Source: Desulfobulbaceae bacterium (GTDB lineage: Bacteria; Desulfobacterota; Desulfobulbia; Desulfobulbales; Desulfocapsaceae). Taken from it: 64,000 nt of DNA. The translations under genes and the position numbers were made by a program. The stretch spans positions 62,001 to 126,000 of the forward strand of contig JAGXHG010000032.1 in assembly GCA_024636345.1 (NCBI GenBank), written 5' to 3'. Under the pieces are notes generated by a model, which did not search any database, was not told where the DNA came from, and worked only from the letters and a program-made list of their open reading frames with translations. Shown piece by piece: positions 24,741 through 34,846 of the stretch; within the stretch, counting starts at the first letter, position 1; each line of letters begins with the position of its first letter.

Positions 24741-24780
24741 GTCTGTAGTCTTTTAGCTCACAGCCTAAAAGACTACAGAC
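24741..24780 (-). other. Strong stem-loop between nifD and nifK
   Basis: Arms GTCTGTAGTCTTTTAG and CTAAAAGACTACAGAC form a perfect 16-bp stem with an 8-base loop, 15 bases after the nifD stop. No T-run follows, so it is more likely an RNA-stabilising or processing element that tunes the nifD:nifK message ratio than a full terminator. Confidence 0.65.
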
Positions 24781-24795
24781 GATCAACCTGAATAC

Positions 24796-26433
24796 TTATT
24801 CGCATCCGTAACTGGCAGAAAGTTGGGGATTGTTCTGCCATGGGGCCTTCATGTAGCTCCAGACCTTGCTGTTCACCAGGCGGTCGATTTCATGATAAAA
24901 ATTGACCGCACCCTTAAACCCGGCATACGGACCACCCGAATCGTAGCTGTGCAGTTGTTTCATGGGCACGCCCAGCTTCTGGATGGAATATTTTTCCTTG
25001 ATTCCGGCACAGAAGATATCCGGCTTCATCAATTCCACCATTTTTTCCGCCTCGTACTGGTTCAGGTCATCAATGATCAGGGTGTCTTTATCCATATCAG
25101 GAAGCAACCCGTCATACTTTTTAAACTCGTAGCCGGCGTCTTCCAGCGCCTTGATCTCCTCTACACTCTTGCGTGGCTTGAAGCGGGTTTCATCTGCCTC
25201 AACCTCTAATTCTTCGATGTTCCGGCTGTCGGCATCCACTTTGAGATCAGGAATGACCTGACGTCCTTCATAGTCATCACGATGCGCAAACTCGTAACCG
25301 GCTGAGATGACCTTCATACCCATCTCGGCGAACAACTCCTGGTAATGATGGGCCCGGGAACCGCCCAAAAACATCATCGCGGTCTTGCCCTCGGTACGGG
25401 TCCGAACATCAGCACGAGCCTCCAAAACTTTCGGCATTTCCTCAGCGATAACCGCCTCCACCTGATCGATGAATTCCTGATCACCAAAGTACTGGGCGAT
25501 CTTGCGCAACGACTTGGCCGTGGCATCGGCACCGATAAAGTTCACCTTGATCCAGGGGATGCCATATTTTGTCTCCAGCATGTCGGCCACATAATTAATG
25601 GAGCGATGACACATAACGGCATTCAGGTCGGCTTTATGGGCCGAAGCGAACTGGTCATAGGTGGAGTTGCCGGAAAAGGTGGCAATATTAGTGATTCCGC
25701 ATTTTTTGAAGATGCGATCAATCTCAAAGCCGTCACCTCCGATGTTGTACTCGCCCAGCAGGTTTATCTTGTATTTGCCGGGTTTTTCCGCATCATTTTC
25801 GCCGACGATATGCCGGAAGACCTGGTTGTTGGCAATATGGTGGCCGGCAGACTGGGAAACACCCTTGTACCCTTCACAGGAGAAGGCATAGACATTGCAG
25901 TCACCAAATTTTTCCTTCATCCTTTTGGTCACGGTATGGATATCATCACCGATCAGACCCACCGGGCAGGTCGCAAAAACGGCTATTGACCGAGGATGAA
26001 AGAGGTCATAGGCTTCCTGGATGGCCTGGGCCAGCTTCTTCTCACCACCAAAAATAATATCTGAATCCTGCATGTCGGTACTGAAGCAGTAATTCATGTA
26101 GTTCGCACCATCCGTCCCGGCATCTGTCTGATTCCGGCGGGTCAGCCAGGCATAAAAGCTGCAGCCGATGGGACCATGGACAATATTAACGATATCCCGG
26201 GTCGGGCCCATGATAACACCCTTGCAGCCGGCATAGGTACAGCCGCGCATGGTGATGATTCCGGGTGTGGTACGAACGTTTGCCGTAATCTCTGGGGTTT
26301 CATTCTCCAGAGCCTCATTGATCATAATTTGTTTGGAGCGCTTGCGGGCGACCTTCGTCGGATACTTAGACAGCAGCTCCGCCTTGACATGAGCAGGATC
26401 CCACTGCACCATTTTTTTCTTAGTTGTTGCCAT
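24796..26433 (-). CDS. nifD: Nitrogenase molybdenum-iron protein alpha chain
   Basis: Alpha subunit that holds FeMo-co and the rest of the P-cluster. P-cluster cysteines: MRGCTYAGCKGV, HGPIGCSFYAW, TCPVGLIGDD. FeMo-co ligands: Cys in NAVMCHRSINYVADMLETKY (Cys275 equivalent) and His in KQLHSYDSGGPYAGFKGAVN (His442 equivalent). At 545 residues it carries the roughly 50-residue insertion around EGRQVIPDLKVDADSRNIEE characteristic of clostridial and other group II enzymes. Together with nifI genes between nifH and nifD this marks an anaerobe-type Mo nitrogenase. Confidence 0.97.
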   Translation of the reverse strand: MATTKKKMVQWDPAHVKAELLSKYPTKVARKRSKQIMINEALENETPEITANVRTTPGIITMRGCTYAGCKGVIMGPTRDIVNIVHGPIGCSFYAWLTRRNQTDAGTDGANYMNYCFSTDMQDSDIIFGGEKKLAQAIQEAYDLFHPRSIAVFATCPVGLIGDDIHTVTKRMKEKFGDCNVYAFSCEGYKGVSQSAGHHIANNQVFRHIVGENDAEKPGKYKINLLGEYNIGGDGFEIDRIFKKCGITNIATFSGNSTYDQFASAHKADLNAVMCHRSINYVADMLETKYGIPWIKVNFIGADATAKSLRKIAQYFGDQEFIDQVEAVIAEEMPKVLEARADVRTRTEGKTAMMFLGGSRAHHYQELFAEMGMKVISAGYEFAHRDDYEGRQVIPDLKVDADSRNIEELEVEADETRFKPRKSVEEIKALEDAGYEFKKYDGLLPDMDKDTLIIDDLNQYEAEKMVELMKPDIFCAGIKEKYSIQKLGVPMKQLHSYDSGGPYAGFKGAVNFYHEIDRLVNSKVWSYMKAPWQNNPQLSASYGCE

Positions 26434-26467
26434 TTCACCTACTCCTTATTGATTGTATGCCAACGGC

Positions 26468-26842
26468 CTAGACGATGGACTTGAGCCCGGTTTCTCCGGT
26501 ACGAACGCGGAGAGCATCCGCCACTGGCAACACAAATATCTTGCCATCACCTGGTTTGCCGGTCTGATTGGTTTGGATGATCGCCTGCACCACATCATCG
26601 ACAAGCTCATCCTTGACCACCACCGTCACCATCCGCTTGGCATACAGTTTGCCTTTTTCGCCAAGCAGTGACGCTGCTTCCTCATAGCCTTGATTCGCCC
26701 CCTCAAGGACATGCATATTAACAAAACCCTTGCCCCGGCCATGGGCCTCATGGGCAAAAAAGGCGTCAATTCCGGCATCAGTCAGGGCCTGTTTGGTCTG
26801 ATTCATCATATTTATCCGCACGACTGCAATCACCTCTTTCAT
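26468..26842 (-). CDS. nifI2: PII-like nitrogenase regulator NifI2
   Basis: 124-residue PII family protein. With NifI1 it forms the complex that binds NifDK and blocks Fe-protein access when ammonium is available; 2-oxoglutarate releases it. Visible features are the start MKEVIAVVRINMMNQTKQAL, a long NifI2-type T-loop (HGRGKGFVNMHVLEGANQGYEEAA), and the C-terminal PII signature [20 protein letters not shown]. The uridylylation tyrosine context of GlnB is absent. Overlaps nifI1 by 4 bases. Confidence 0.95.
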   Translation of the reverse strand: MKEVIAVVRINMMNQTKQALTDAGIDAFFAHEAHGRGKGFVNMHVLEGANQGYEEAASLLGEKGKLYAKRMVTVVVKDELVDDVVQAIIQTNQTGKPGDGKIFVLPVADALRVRTGETGLKSIV

Positions 26843-27195
26843 ACCGGTCTCCTCTCGGATTCAAATTCGGTCTCCTTAACCCCGGAGCTGATGGTGTAGG
26901 CCTCCTCCACATCACTGACGAAGATCTTCCCATCGCCAAAAGCCCCTTTGGCCCCGGACTTGGCCGTTTTCATGATGGTATCAAGGACGAAATCCTTGTC
27001 CGCCGGGTTAATCACGCTCATAAGCATGACCTTGGGGATCTCGTCATAGGTAACATCGCCAATCTTTATGCCACGCTGCTTGCCGCGGCCTGCCACCGAA
27101 TACTTGGTCACTGAAGGAAATCCCGCATCCATCAAGGCTGAAAGAATCTTGTCCGCTTTCTCTGGTCTGACAATGGCTCTGATCATGGTTAACAT
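26839..27195 (-). CDS. nifI1: PII-like nitrogenase regulator NifI1
   Basis: 118-residue PII family protein, partner of NifI2 in post-translational switch-off of nitrogenase. MIRAIVRPEKADKILSALMD is the PII opening. The T-loop region VAGRGKQRGIKIGDVTYDEI lacks the GlnB tyrosine motif, and the C-terminus has FGDGKIFVSDVEEAYTISSG. Placed directly after nifH as in methanogens and other anaerobes. The ATG at 27195 follows GGGAGAAAAGAGC. Confidence 0.95.
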   Translation of the reverse strand: MLTMIRAIVRPEKADKILSALMDAGFPSVTKYSVAGRGKQRGIKIGDVTYDEIPKVMLMSVINPADKDFVLDTIMKTAKSGAKGAFGDGKIFVSDVEEAYTISSGVKETEFESERRPV

Positions 27196-27233
27196 GCTCT
27201 TTTCTCCCTACTGTATATTTTTATTATAATTTC

Positions 27234-27249
27234 TAATAGTTACAAACTA

Positions 27250-27252
<3 letters not shown>
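27234..27252 (-). other. Small hairpin after nifH
   Basis: TAATAGTT and AACTATTA form a perfect 8-bp A/T-rich inverted repeat around ACA, overlapping the nifH stop codon. It is weak for a terminator, but could protect the nifH message end and so raise nifH over nifDK. Confidence 0.4.
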
Positions 27253-28209
<957 letters not shown>

Positions 28210-28292
28210 TTAAAAAATCATAGTTCCCTGATTGGCGTGGATTTTAGAAGCATTAACCGCTACGACACAACAAAAAGTCTATCAATCCATTT

Positions 28293-28308
28293 TGTTCAAA
28301 AGTTGACA
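28293..28308. promoter_or_regulatory. NifA-type upstream activator sequence
   Basis: TGTTCAAAAGTTGACA matches TGT-N10-ACA exactly. It lies about 90 bases upstream of the -24 element of the nifH promoter, the normal distance for a NifA enhancer site. Confidence 0.7.
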
Positions 28309-28715
28309 ATTTGAGAGGAAGGTTACAATTTGGTAGAGAAAGTGGTGACAGGCATGATAGGCTCTAAACAAGAGCGGACGACACGAAAATATTGAACCCG
28401 GTAATTTTGATTGTGGAGCGACAAAACCCGCAATGAATGGTGGAGGTGAGAGATTAAATCCTCTTTTATCGATCTGTCATCCGGAGCTGATCGGCCGCCG
28501 TGGCGACAGACACAATCCTGGCCCGCAACTTGACCGCCACTGCCAGGATACGGGCGGGTCAGGACACTGCCTTGCTGCTGCTCCATGGAAAAGCCCTCTC
28601 TCTTAAGAGAACATCGTACATTTCTGTATTTCCTAACATCAATAAATTACAAAATTGTATCATACTTGCCCGTAAACACCCCCAGCAACCCGACCTCCAT
28701 TGACCTGTTAACGTT
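28309..28715. other. Divergent regulatory region between nifH and glnB/amtB
   Basis: No gene is supported; frames here lack ribosome sites and motifs. The region separates two oppositely directed nitrogen operons. Confidence 0.5.
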
Positions 28716-28729
28716 TTGATATACATCAA
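28716..28729. promoter_or_regulatory. FNR-type palindrome upstream of glnB
   Basis: TTGATATACATCAA is exactly TTGAT-N4-ATCAA, the FNR consensus. It lies about 34 bases before the sigma-54 -24 box. Binding by an FNR/CRP-family protein is inferred from sequence only. Confidence 0.6.
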
Positions 28730-28761
28730 TATATACAATTAACTTCAGTAAAGATTAAATA

Positions 28762-28780
28762 TTGGCATAGTTGATGCTTT
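28762..28780 (+). promoter_or_regulatory. Sigma-54 promoter of glnB-amtB
   Basis: TTGGCATAGTTGATGCTTT has GG and GC separated by 10 bases. Predicted transcription start is near 28791, about 75 bases before the PII gene. No exact TGT-N10-ACA was found upstream, so the activator may be NtrC-like rather than NifA. Confidence 0.7.
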
Positions 28781-28791
28781 ATAAAAATTAA

Positions 28792-29205
<414 letters not shown>

Positions 29206-29278
29206 GGATGGAATTGAGACAAACAACCGTTTCGAAGCCCAAGTGCTTCGCTAAAATTTTACTGACAGAGGCAATCCT

Positions 29279-30610
29279 ATGAAAAAAACGCTACTGGTAC
29301 TTCTAGCCCTGCTGGCTGTGCCTGCCCTATGCTGGGCAGGTGAAGAGGCGGCGCCGACAATTATGACGAATGCGGACGCGATTAAAGGTGTACAGACCAA
29401 CCTGAATTATGTATGGACCCTGGTTTGCGCCGCTTTGGTTTTCTTCATGCAGGCCGGATTTGCCTGCGTTGAGGCTGGCTTTACCCGGGCCAAGAACTCG
29501 ATCAATATCATGATGAAAAACCTGATGGACTTCTCCGTTGGCTCCCTCGCCTTCTGGGCACTCGGTTTTGGCCTGATGTTTGGCACCACCACTACCGGCT
29601 GGTTTGGCACAGACGGCTTTTTCCTCAGTGATTTTACAGTTGGTGGCGACCCCTGGATCCTTGCCTTCTGGATGTTCCAGGTTGTGTTCGCCGCCACGGC
29701 AGCCACCATCGTTTCCGGGGCTATGGCCGAGCGGACCAAGTTCGTGACCTATATTCTCTACAGCGTGGTTATCTCTGCCGTCGTCTACCCGATATTCGGC
29801 AGCTGGGCATGGGGCGGCCTCTTCCATGGCGGCGGCTGGCTGGAAAAACTTGGCTTTATCGATTTTGCCGGTTCAACTGTCGTCCACTCCATCGGCGGCT
29901 GGGCAGCGCTGGCAGGTGCCCTGGTCATCGGACCACGCATCGGGAAGTATACGAAGAGCGGTAAAGTAAAGGCTATCCCCGGGCACAATATCCCATTGGC
30001 CGCACTCGGCGTCTTTATCCTCTGGCTGGGCTGGTTCGGGTTTAATGCGGGTTCCACCACAACAGGCGATACCAGTATTGCCATGATCTTTGTCAACACC
30101 AGCCTGGCAGCCGCAGCCGGATGCGTTACCGCAATGCTGGCCTCATGGCTCATCTTCAAGAAGCCGGAGATCGGTATGAGTCTGAACGGGGCCCTGGCCG
30201 GTCTGGTTGGCATTACCGCCGGTTGCGCCAATGTCTCACCGACGAGCTCCATCATTATCGGGGCCATTGCCGGCATACTCGTGGTCTTCTCAGTCCTCTT
30301 CTTTGACCGGATCGGCATCGATGATCCAGTCGGCGCCATCTCCGTCCATGGCGTAAATGGCGCCTGGGGAACTCTGGCCGCTGCTCTCTTCAACATTGAG
30401 GGAGTGACCGCCCACCTTGTCGGTGTCCAGCTCATTGGTATCGGCGCCGCCTTCATCTGGTCCTTCGGTTGCTGCTATATCCTCTTCAGGGTTCTGAAAG
30501 CCACTGTCGGCCTGCGGGTCACCGAAGAAGAAGAGCTCGAAGGTCTCGATATTGCCGAGCACGGAGGTCATGCCTATTTCGACTTCCAGATGGGATCCAA
30601 GCAGGCTTAA
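29279..30610 (+). CDS. amtB: Ammonium transporter
   Basis: 443-residue inner-membrane channel. Signal peptide MKKTLLVLLALLAVPALCWA is followed by eleven hydrophobic segments. Family signatures: FFMQAGFACVEAGFTRAKNS, the pore-lining region FGSWAWGGLFHGGGWLEKLG with FIDFAGSTVVHSIGGWAALA (twin-His site 1), and DDPVGAISVHGVNGAWGTLA (twin-His site 2). The C-terminal tail after TVGLRVTEEEELEGLDIAEH is the GlnK-contact motif. Co-transcribed with the PII gene. Confidence 0.97.
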   Translation: MKKTLLVLLALLAVPALCWAGEEAAPTIMTNADAIKGVQTNLNYVWTLVCAALVFFMQAGFACVEAGFTRAKNSINIMMKNLMDFSVGSLAFWALGFGLMFGTTTTGWFGTDGFFLSDFTVGGDPWILAFWMFQVVFAATAATIVSGAMAERTKFVTYILYSVVISAVVYPIFGSWAWGGLFHGGGWLEKLGFIDFAGSTVVHSIGGWAALAGALVIGPRIGKYTKSGKVKAIPGHNIPLAALGVFILWLGWFGFNAGSTTTGDTSIAMIFVNTSLAAAAGCVTAMLASWLIFKKPEIGMSLNGALAGLVGITAGCANVSPTSSIIIGAIAGILVVFSVLFFDRIGIDDPVGAISVHGVNGAWGTLAAALFNIEGVTAHLVGVQLIGIGAAFIWSFGCCYILFRVLKATVGLRVTEEEELEGLDIAEHGGHAYFDFQMGSKQA

Positions 30611-30630
30611 TTCCTGACACGTACATCAAC

Positions 30631-30656
30631 TCCGGGGTGACATTTGTCACCCCGGA
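30631..30656 (+). terminator. Hairpin after amtB
   Basis: TCCGGGGTGACA and TGTCACCCCGGA form a perfect 12-bp stem with a TT loop, 21 bases past the amtB stop. No T-run follows, so it may be bidirectional or Rho-assisted. Confidence 0.65.
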
Positions 30657-30818
30657 CAATGAGCGAGTGGCTCTCCAGCAATCGTCTTTTATGACAATCA
30701 CCGCAACAACTATCCCACAAAAATTTCTTCACTTGCCAGGACGATCTTCTCCAAAAAAGTATCTATATAATGCCTTGTAATTTTCACACCACCAGTCAGT
30801 TAGTCCACCCCAGCTCTC

Positions 30819-33083
30819 TTACTTGAACAAACCTTGCAAGCTGTTTTTTAATTGATCCTGTACCTTGGTCTTAACTTCAGTTTCAATTTTTTGTTTCGCC
30901 GCCTCACCAACCATCACACCAAAATCTAGGGTGTATTGCAAATTACTGATTGGGCCTTTGGCCCGTACCGGTACGGTGATGCCGCTGACATTGAACTGAC
31001 CGCCCTGTCCTGCCAGAGTATTAGCCAAAGTGGCCTTGGCCAGATAGTCCATGCTGTCATTGCCGATGTTAATATCACCTGATCCAGACACGCGAAGCAA
31101 AGGCGATTTTAAAAACAAGTCATCGTTGTGCGCCACCCCCTTATTCACCTTGAAGGTTGCCTTGAACTCACTAAAATCAGTTTTCTCGGCATTATTGGCG
31201 GATTGCGTCTGAGTGCTTGCACCGCCCATGCTCAATATGTTCTTCGCATCGCGCAAATGCTTGGCAATGTTGATCCCCTTAATGGCGCCATCGGTCAAGT
31301 TTACGAATATAATGCCGTTCATGCCCTTCTTCATCTCACTGACAGTATTACCCTGCATGGTCAGGTCCATATCAACATTACCCTTACCCTCCAGAGTGTC
31401 AATACTGGCTGCGTCCTTCGTCAGCGGGGCAACATTGATACCAGTCAGCTTCTGGTTGATGGAAATGCTGGGCGTGGCCTGGGCATTAATCCCCAGACTG
31501 CCGCTCATGCTTCCATCGTAAAGATTGGCAGAAAGCGGGCTGAGGGTGACCTGCCCATTCTGCGCCTTCACGTCAACCCGAACCTGCGCCAGTTTAACAT
31601 TGGCCACTTTCAGGGAGCCGACGCGCAGACGGCCGTCCAGATTAAGCTGGCGCAAGCCGGACAGATCAAGCACCTGCTCCGCCTCCTTTGACGTTGCCTT
31701 TGACACCTCGGCTGATCTCTCGGCCTTCTTCGGCAGATACAGATCGGCATCGAACTGATCGGCCTCCACATCGAACTGAATCGCCGGGCTGGCAAAACCG
31801 TTCACACCGACCTTGGCCTTGATTTGGCTCTGCAGCAGGCCACCAGCAAGGGCCAGTTGCACAGTTTCCTTAGTGGCATCCACTTGCAGACTGCCCTTCA
31901 TTTCACTGCGTACCGACTTGTTGGGCAGCTTGTCACCACTGGCGTTCATCGCCAGGCTGAGATCGGTCATCGTGAACTGCCTGGCCTGAAGGTTGCCCTC
32001 CAGAGGCGAGGTAAGCTTCACCTGAAGCGTCTGCTCGGGTTGTTCCATGTCCACATCAAGGGTGAGAGCGCTGGACTTGAACGCCTGCTGGTTTCCTTCC
32101 AATTCCAGCAGCGACAAGGCAATGGCGATCTTGCCGGAATCCCCCTCCATCTTGCCATTGACGGTCAGCTTGTCGCCTGAGAAATTATCCTTAGCCAGAC
32201 TCATGCCAGGTACCGCAAGCGTGGCCTCGAAGGTATCTTTTCCTTTGACACCTGTAGCCTGCAGAGTGAGATTCCCCACCGTGAATGTTTGACTACTCAT
32301 ATCAGCACCGGCATCGCCGCTGACCTGCAGTTTCAGGTTGCTGATATCAAGTGCCGTGCCGCTGACCTGCAGCTCCATGCCTGCAAGTTGATAGTATTTT
32401 TTATCCAGATCAAAGGTCAACGTGGTCTTGAGTTGGGTAACGATATCCATCTGAGGCTGATTGGATTGAACCGCAACCGACAGATTGATTTCAGTCGGCA
32501 GACCATTAGCAATACGCCCGGTATTAAGATTCAAGTCTTTGATGACATATTGCGCTCCAGTGGCCTCATCACGATAGGAAAAACTGGCCTTCTCAAGAGA
32601 TACAGCCGCAACATCAAAGTTAACACCCTGCGGATCTGAAACGTCCTTCGTTGCCTCCTTGCTACCCTTTCCGCCCTTTTTATCCTTGCCAAGCAGATCG
32701 TCAATATTAGTCGTCCCATCTTTATGCTTGACCAGAGTAGCCTGTAAACCGCTTACAATCACTTCATCAACCACTACTTGCCTACTCAGCAATGGCATAA
32801 GTGCTAAGGAAACGTGCACGTTTTCCACCGAGCTAAATTCGCGGTCGCTCTTGAAGTCGGAGAGTGATACCTTGCCCAGCTCAGCGCCGATCTTAGGAAA
32901 GAAGGAAAGCTTGATGTCGCCGTCAATGCTCAGCGTACGTTGCGTACTCCCCTTGACCACCTCAATGAGTTTTCCCTTGTAATCATTGGGATTGAACGTC
33001 GCCACCACATAGACCACAACCGCCAATGCCAGACCAATAATTACGCCTGCGCCAAGCAGACAAAATTTAAGAATTTTATTCAT
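30819..33083 (-). CDS. AsmA-family protein
   Basis: 754 residues. An N-terminal membrane helix (FCLLGAGVIIGLALAVVVYV) is followed by the AsmA domain: FNPNDYKGKLIEVVKGSTQR, LSIDGDIKLSFFPKIGAELG, VENVHVSLALMPLLSRQVVV. The long middle is beta-rich and repetitive. The C-terminal part (SGSGDINIGNDSMDYLAKAT onward) has the AsmA-like end. Such proteins form bridge-like tubes between inner and outer membrane and influence lipid transfer and outer-membrane assembly. The ATG follows AAAGGAGCAAT. Neighbour genes give no further clue. Confidence 0.88.
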   Translation of the reverse strand: MNKILKFCLLGAGVIIGLALAVVVYVVATFNPNDYKGKLIEVVKGSTQRTLSIDGDIKLSFFPKIGAELGKVSLSDFKSDREFSSVENVHVSLALMPLLSRQVVVDEVIVSGLQATLVKHKDGTTNIDDLLGKDKKGGKGSKEATKDVSDPQGVNFDVAAVSLEKASFSYRDEATGAQYVIKDLNLNTGRIANGLPTEINLSVAVQSNQPQMDIVTQLKTTLTFDLDKKYYQLAGMELQVSGTALDISNLKLQVSGDAGADMSSQTFTVGNLTLQATGVKGKDTFEATLAVPGMSLAKDNFSGDKLTVNGKMEGDSGKIAIALSLLELEGNQQAFKSSALTLDVDMEQPEQTLQVKLTSPLEGNLQARQFTMTDLSLAMNASGDKLPNKSVRSEMKGSLQVDATKETVQLALAGGLLQSQIKAKVGVNGFASPAIQFDVEADQFDADLYLPKKAERSAEVSKATSKEAEQVLDLSGLRQLNLDGRLRVGSLKVANVKLAQVRVDVKAQNGQVTLSPLSANLYDGSMSGSLGINAQATPSISINQKLTGINVAPLTKDAASIDTLEGKGNVDMDLTMQGNTVSEMKKGMNGIIFVNLTDGAIKGINIAKHLRDAKNILSMGGASTQTQSANNAEKTDFSEFKATFKVNKGVAHNDDLFLKSPLLRVSGSGDINIGNDSMDYLAKATLANTLAGQGGQFNVSGITVPVRAKGPISNLQYTLDFGVMVGEAAKQKIETEVKTKVQDQLKNSLQGLFK

Positions 33084-33194
33084 ATTGCTCCTTTCCTGTT
33101 AATCTGCATTACTCTCAAAAAAACAAGCCGTTACCGCTCTCAGCTCTTATCATAAACAAAAGTCAGTCCCTTCCGTATCACCATTCACCCATCC

Positions 33195-34025
33195 TCAACG
33201 CACCACATTGACTTGGGCCGGCCCACGCTGCACGGTACGATGATACTCCACGACCGGCCGGCCAAAGGCCATGGCATAGCCCAGCAAATGCTGCTCAGGA
33301 ATGCCGAGCCTTTCGACCAGATCGGGACAGAGGGAAAGCACCATCATGAACATGCCGTCCCAGACCGTGCCGAGGCCACGAGCATGGGCAATCATCTGGA
33401 AGGTAGTAAGAGCAATCAGGGTGTCCTGGGCAGGACAGTGTGAGTCCTTAGGGGCACTGGTGATGAGCAGATGGGGCGCACCACGGAAGATGATGTCCTT
33501 GCCCTCCTCCAGCCAGAGCTTGACAGCCCCGCCCATATACTGGCCGATAAATCCATCCGGTAGCCCACCACTCTCCTTGAGCCTCCTGAGCCGCTCCATG
33601 ACCTCCTGGCGCAGCGCATTCATGACCGCACGCTCTTTGACCACGGTAAACAGCACGTTCTCGGCATTGACTCCGGTGGGGGCATGGCCGGCAGTGTCCA
33701 GGAGCTCGTCAATCAGACCGGTGGTAACCTCCTCGTCGCGGTAACGCCGAACAGACCTGCGCCCCTTGATTAAGGCGGTCATCTGGGCAGCGGTAGGAAA
33801 AGTACCGGCCAGCGCTTGGCTCTCATCCGGATTTTTACCGAGAATCGACACGGCACCGGTGGGACAGATGGCAAGACAGTGCTGACAGCGAAAACAACCT
33901 CCCTCCTCATTGAATTTGGGTGTACCGTCCATGGTAATAACCCCGGCCGGGCAATCCGCTGCACACTCGCCACACTCAATGCAACGCTCCTTGTCAACCT
34001 GAAAATTGAACATTGACTTCTCCAT
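33195..34025 (-). CDS. Ferredoxin-nitroreductase fusion
   Basis: 276 residues. The N-terminus carries two 4Fe-4S motifs, CIECGECAADCP (residue 15 onward) and CFRCQHCLAICP. After a linker the nitroreductase FMN domain begins at IKGRRSVRRYRDEEVTTGLI; the family pattern continues through AHARGLGTVWDGMFMMVLSL to LLGYAMAFGRPVVEYHRTVQ. The fusion suggests an FMN enzyme fed directly by ferredoxin-type electrons. Substrate is unknown. The start at 34025 follows AGGAGTAGTGCC. Confidence 0.92.
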   Translation of the reverse strand: MEKSMFNFQVDKERCIECGECAADCPAGVITMDGTPKFNEEGGCFRCQHCLAICPTGAVSILGKNPDESQALAGTFPTAAQMTALIKGRRSVRRYRDEEVTTGLIDELLDTAGHAPTGVNAENVLFTVVKERAVMNALRQEVMERLRRLKESGGLPDGFIGQYMGGAVKLWLEEGKDIIFRGAPHLLITSAPKDSHCPAQDTLIALTTFQMIAHARGLGTVWDGMFMMVLSLCPDLVERLGIPEQHLLGYAMAFGRPVVEYHRTVQRGPAQVNVVR

Positions 34026-34583
34026 GGCACTACTCCTTTTCTATGAGGGGATAACTATGCCTGTTTCCATGAATACCCAATTTCTATTGAGCAACACAGT
34101 AATAAACAAAGACAGAGTCAATACCTTCCGACACTCATGCAGCCTAGCCTTTGCCTTCATCTGGTCATCTCGAGAAAGAGCTTGAGACTCTTACACAATT
34201 ACGCTGAGCACATCAGTAAGCAACTCTCTGCGTAACAGATGTAAAATTATGAACAGGAAAGATCCAATAAAGTTCATTGTAAGAATAGCATGATTGATTA
34301 GCAGAGTTCAAGGTGAGCGGACTTAAAACTTGTGCGGTATGAAGCAAAGATCAAGAGTTGACACCCTGACAATGGCGATTGCGGAGCCCTAGATTTCACT
34401 TCCTGTTCAACAGACAACTTGTCGTTCAGGCAATCTTGTTATTACACCAGAAATAAATATGATTGCATTTTTTAATTGACAACGTAAGTCATAAAGACTA
34501 ATTTTTGTACCAATCGGTCAGTTTGTATATTTAAGGGATTTCATGACAACTACGGTCAAAGGCAATATCATCCATCCAAAAAG
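34026..34583. other. Gene-free stretch with repeat B and a TetR-like half operator
   Basis: No gene supported. Contains repeat B copy 1, and ACCAATCGGTCAGT near 34509, which loosely resembles the TetR operator at 34791. Confidence 0.4.
34351..34388 (+). repeat. Interspersed repeat B, copy 1
   Basis: TCAAGAGTTGACACC and GGCGATTGCGGAGCC flank a variable centre. The same two blocks recur at 38430-38464. Origin unknown. Confidence 0.5.
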
Positions 34584-34831
34584 TTTTTGACCAATGGACG
34601 GAAATATTTGAAACGCTTATGCTGAAAGCACAAGCGTCTGGGAACCTCAGTTCAAAAATTCCACCAAAATTACTGGCCTCAACCATAGTGGCAATGGTTG
34701 AGGGAGCAATTATGATGTCACGGGTCAGCAAGCGCAAACAAGATCTACGCGATTTTTTGACATCCATTAAAACCATTTTAGATATGAAGTTATACCGACT
34801 GGTCGGTATAATAATAATGAATAAAAAATAA
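34584..34831 (+). pseudogene. Remnant of a TetR-family regulator (C-terminal part)
   Basis: A frame reading FDQWTEIFETLMLKAQASGN, then PPKLLASTIVAMVEGAIMMS, then RVSKRKQDLRDFLTSIKTIL matches the ligand-binding C-terminus of TetR regulators; VEGAIMMSRVSK is typical. The N-terminal helix-turn-helix is missing: upstream DNA to 34500 shows no such domain in any frame. The remnant runs into the operator for the next gene, consistent with an ancestral regulator gene directly upstream of its target operon. The remaining piece cannot bind DNA itself. Confidence 0.7.
34791..34810. promoter_or_regulatory. TetR-type operator before iron-sulfur flavoprotein gene
   Basis: TATACCGAC and GTCGGTATA are perfect inverted arms around TG, the classic ACCGACxxGTCGGT pattern of TetR regulators. 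It lies 36 bases before the flavoprotein ATG. The adjacent TetR gene is broken, so the site may be orphaned or read by a paralogue. Confidence 0.7.
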
Positions 34832-34846
34832 CAACAAGTGAAAAAT

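Noticed and set aside
28323-28586. 87-codon minus-strand frame in the nifH/glnK divergent region
   Set aside because: No conserved features; lies in regulatory DNA.
29785-30456. 223-codon minus-strand frame
   Set aside because: Exactly antisense to amtB; codon periodicity belongs to amtB.
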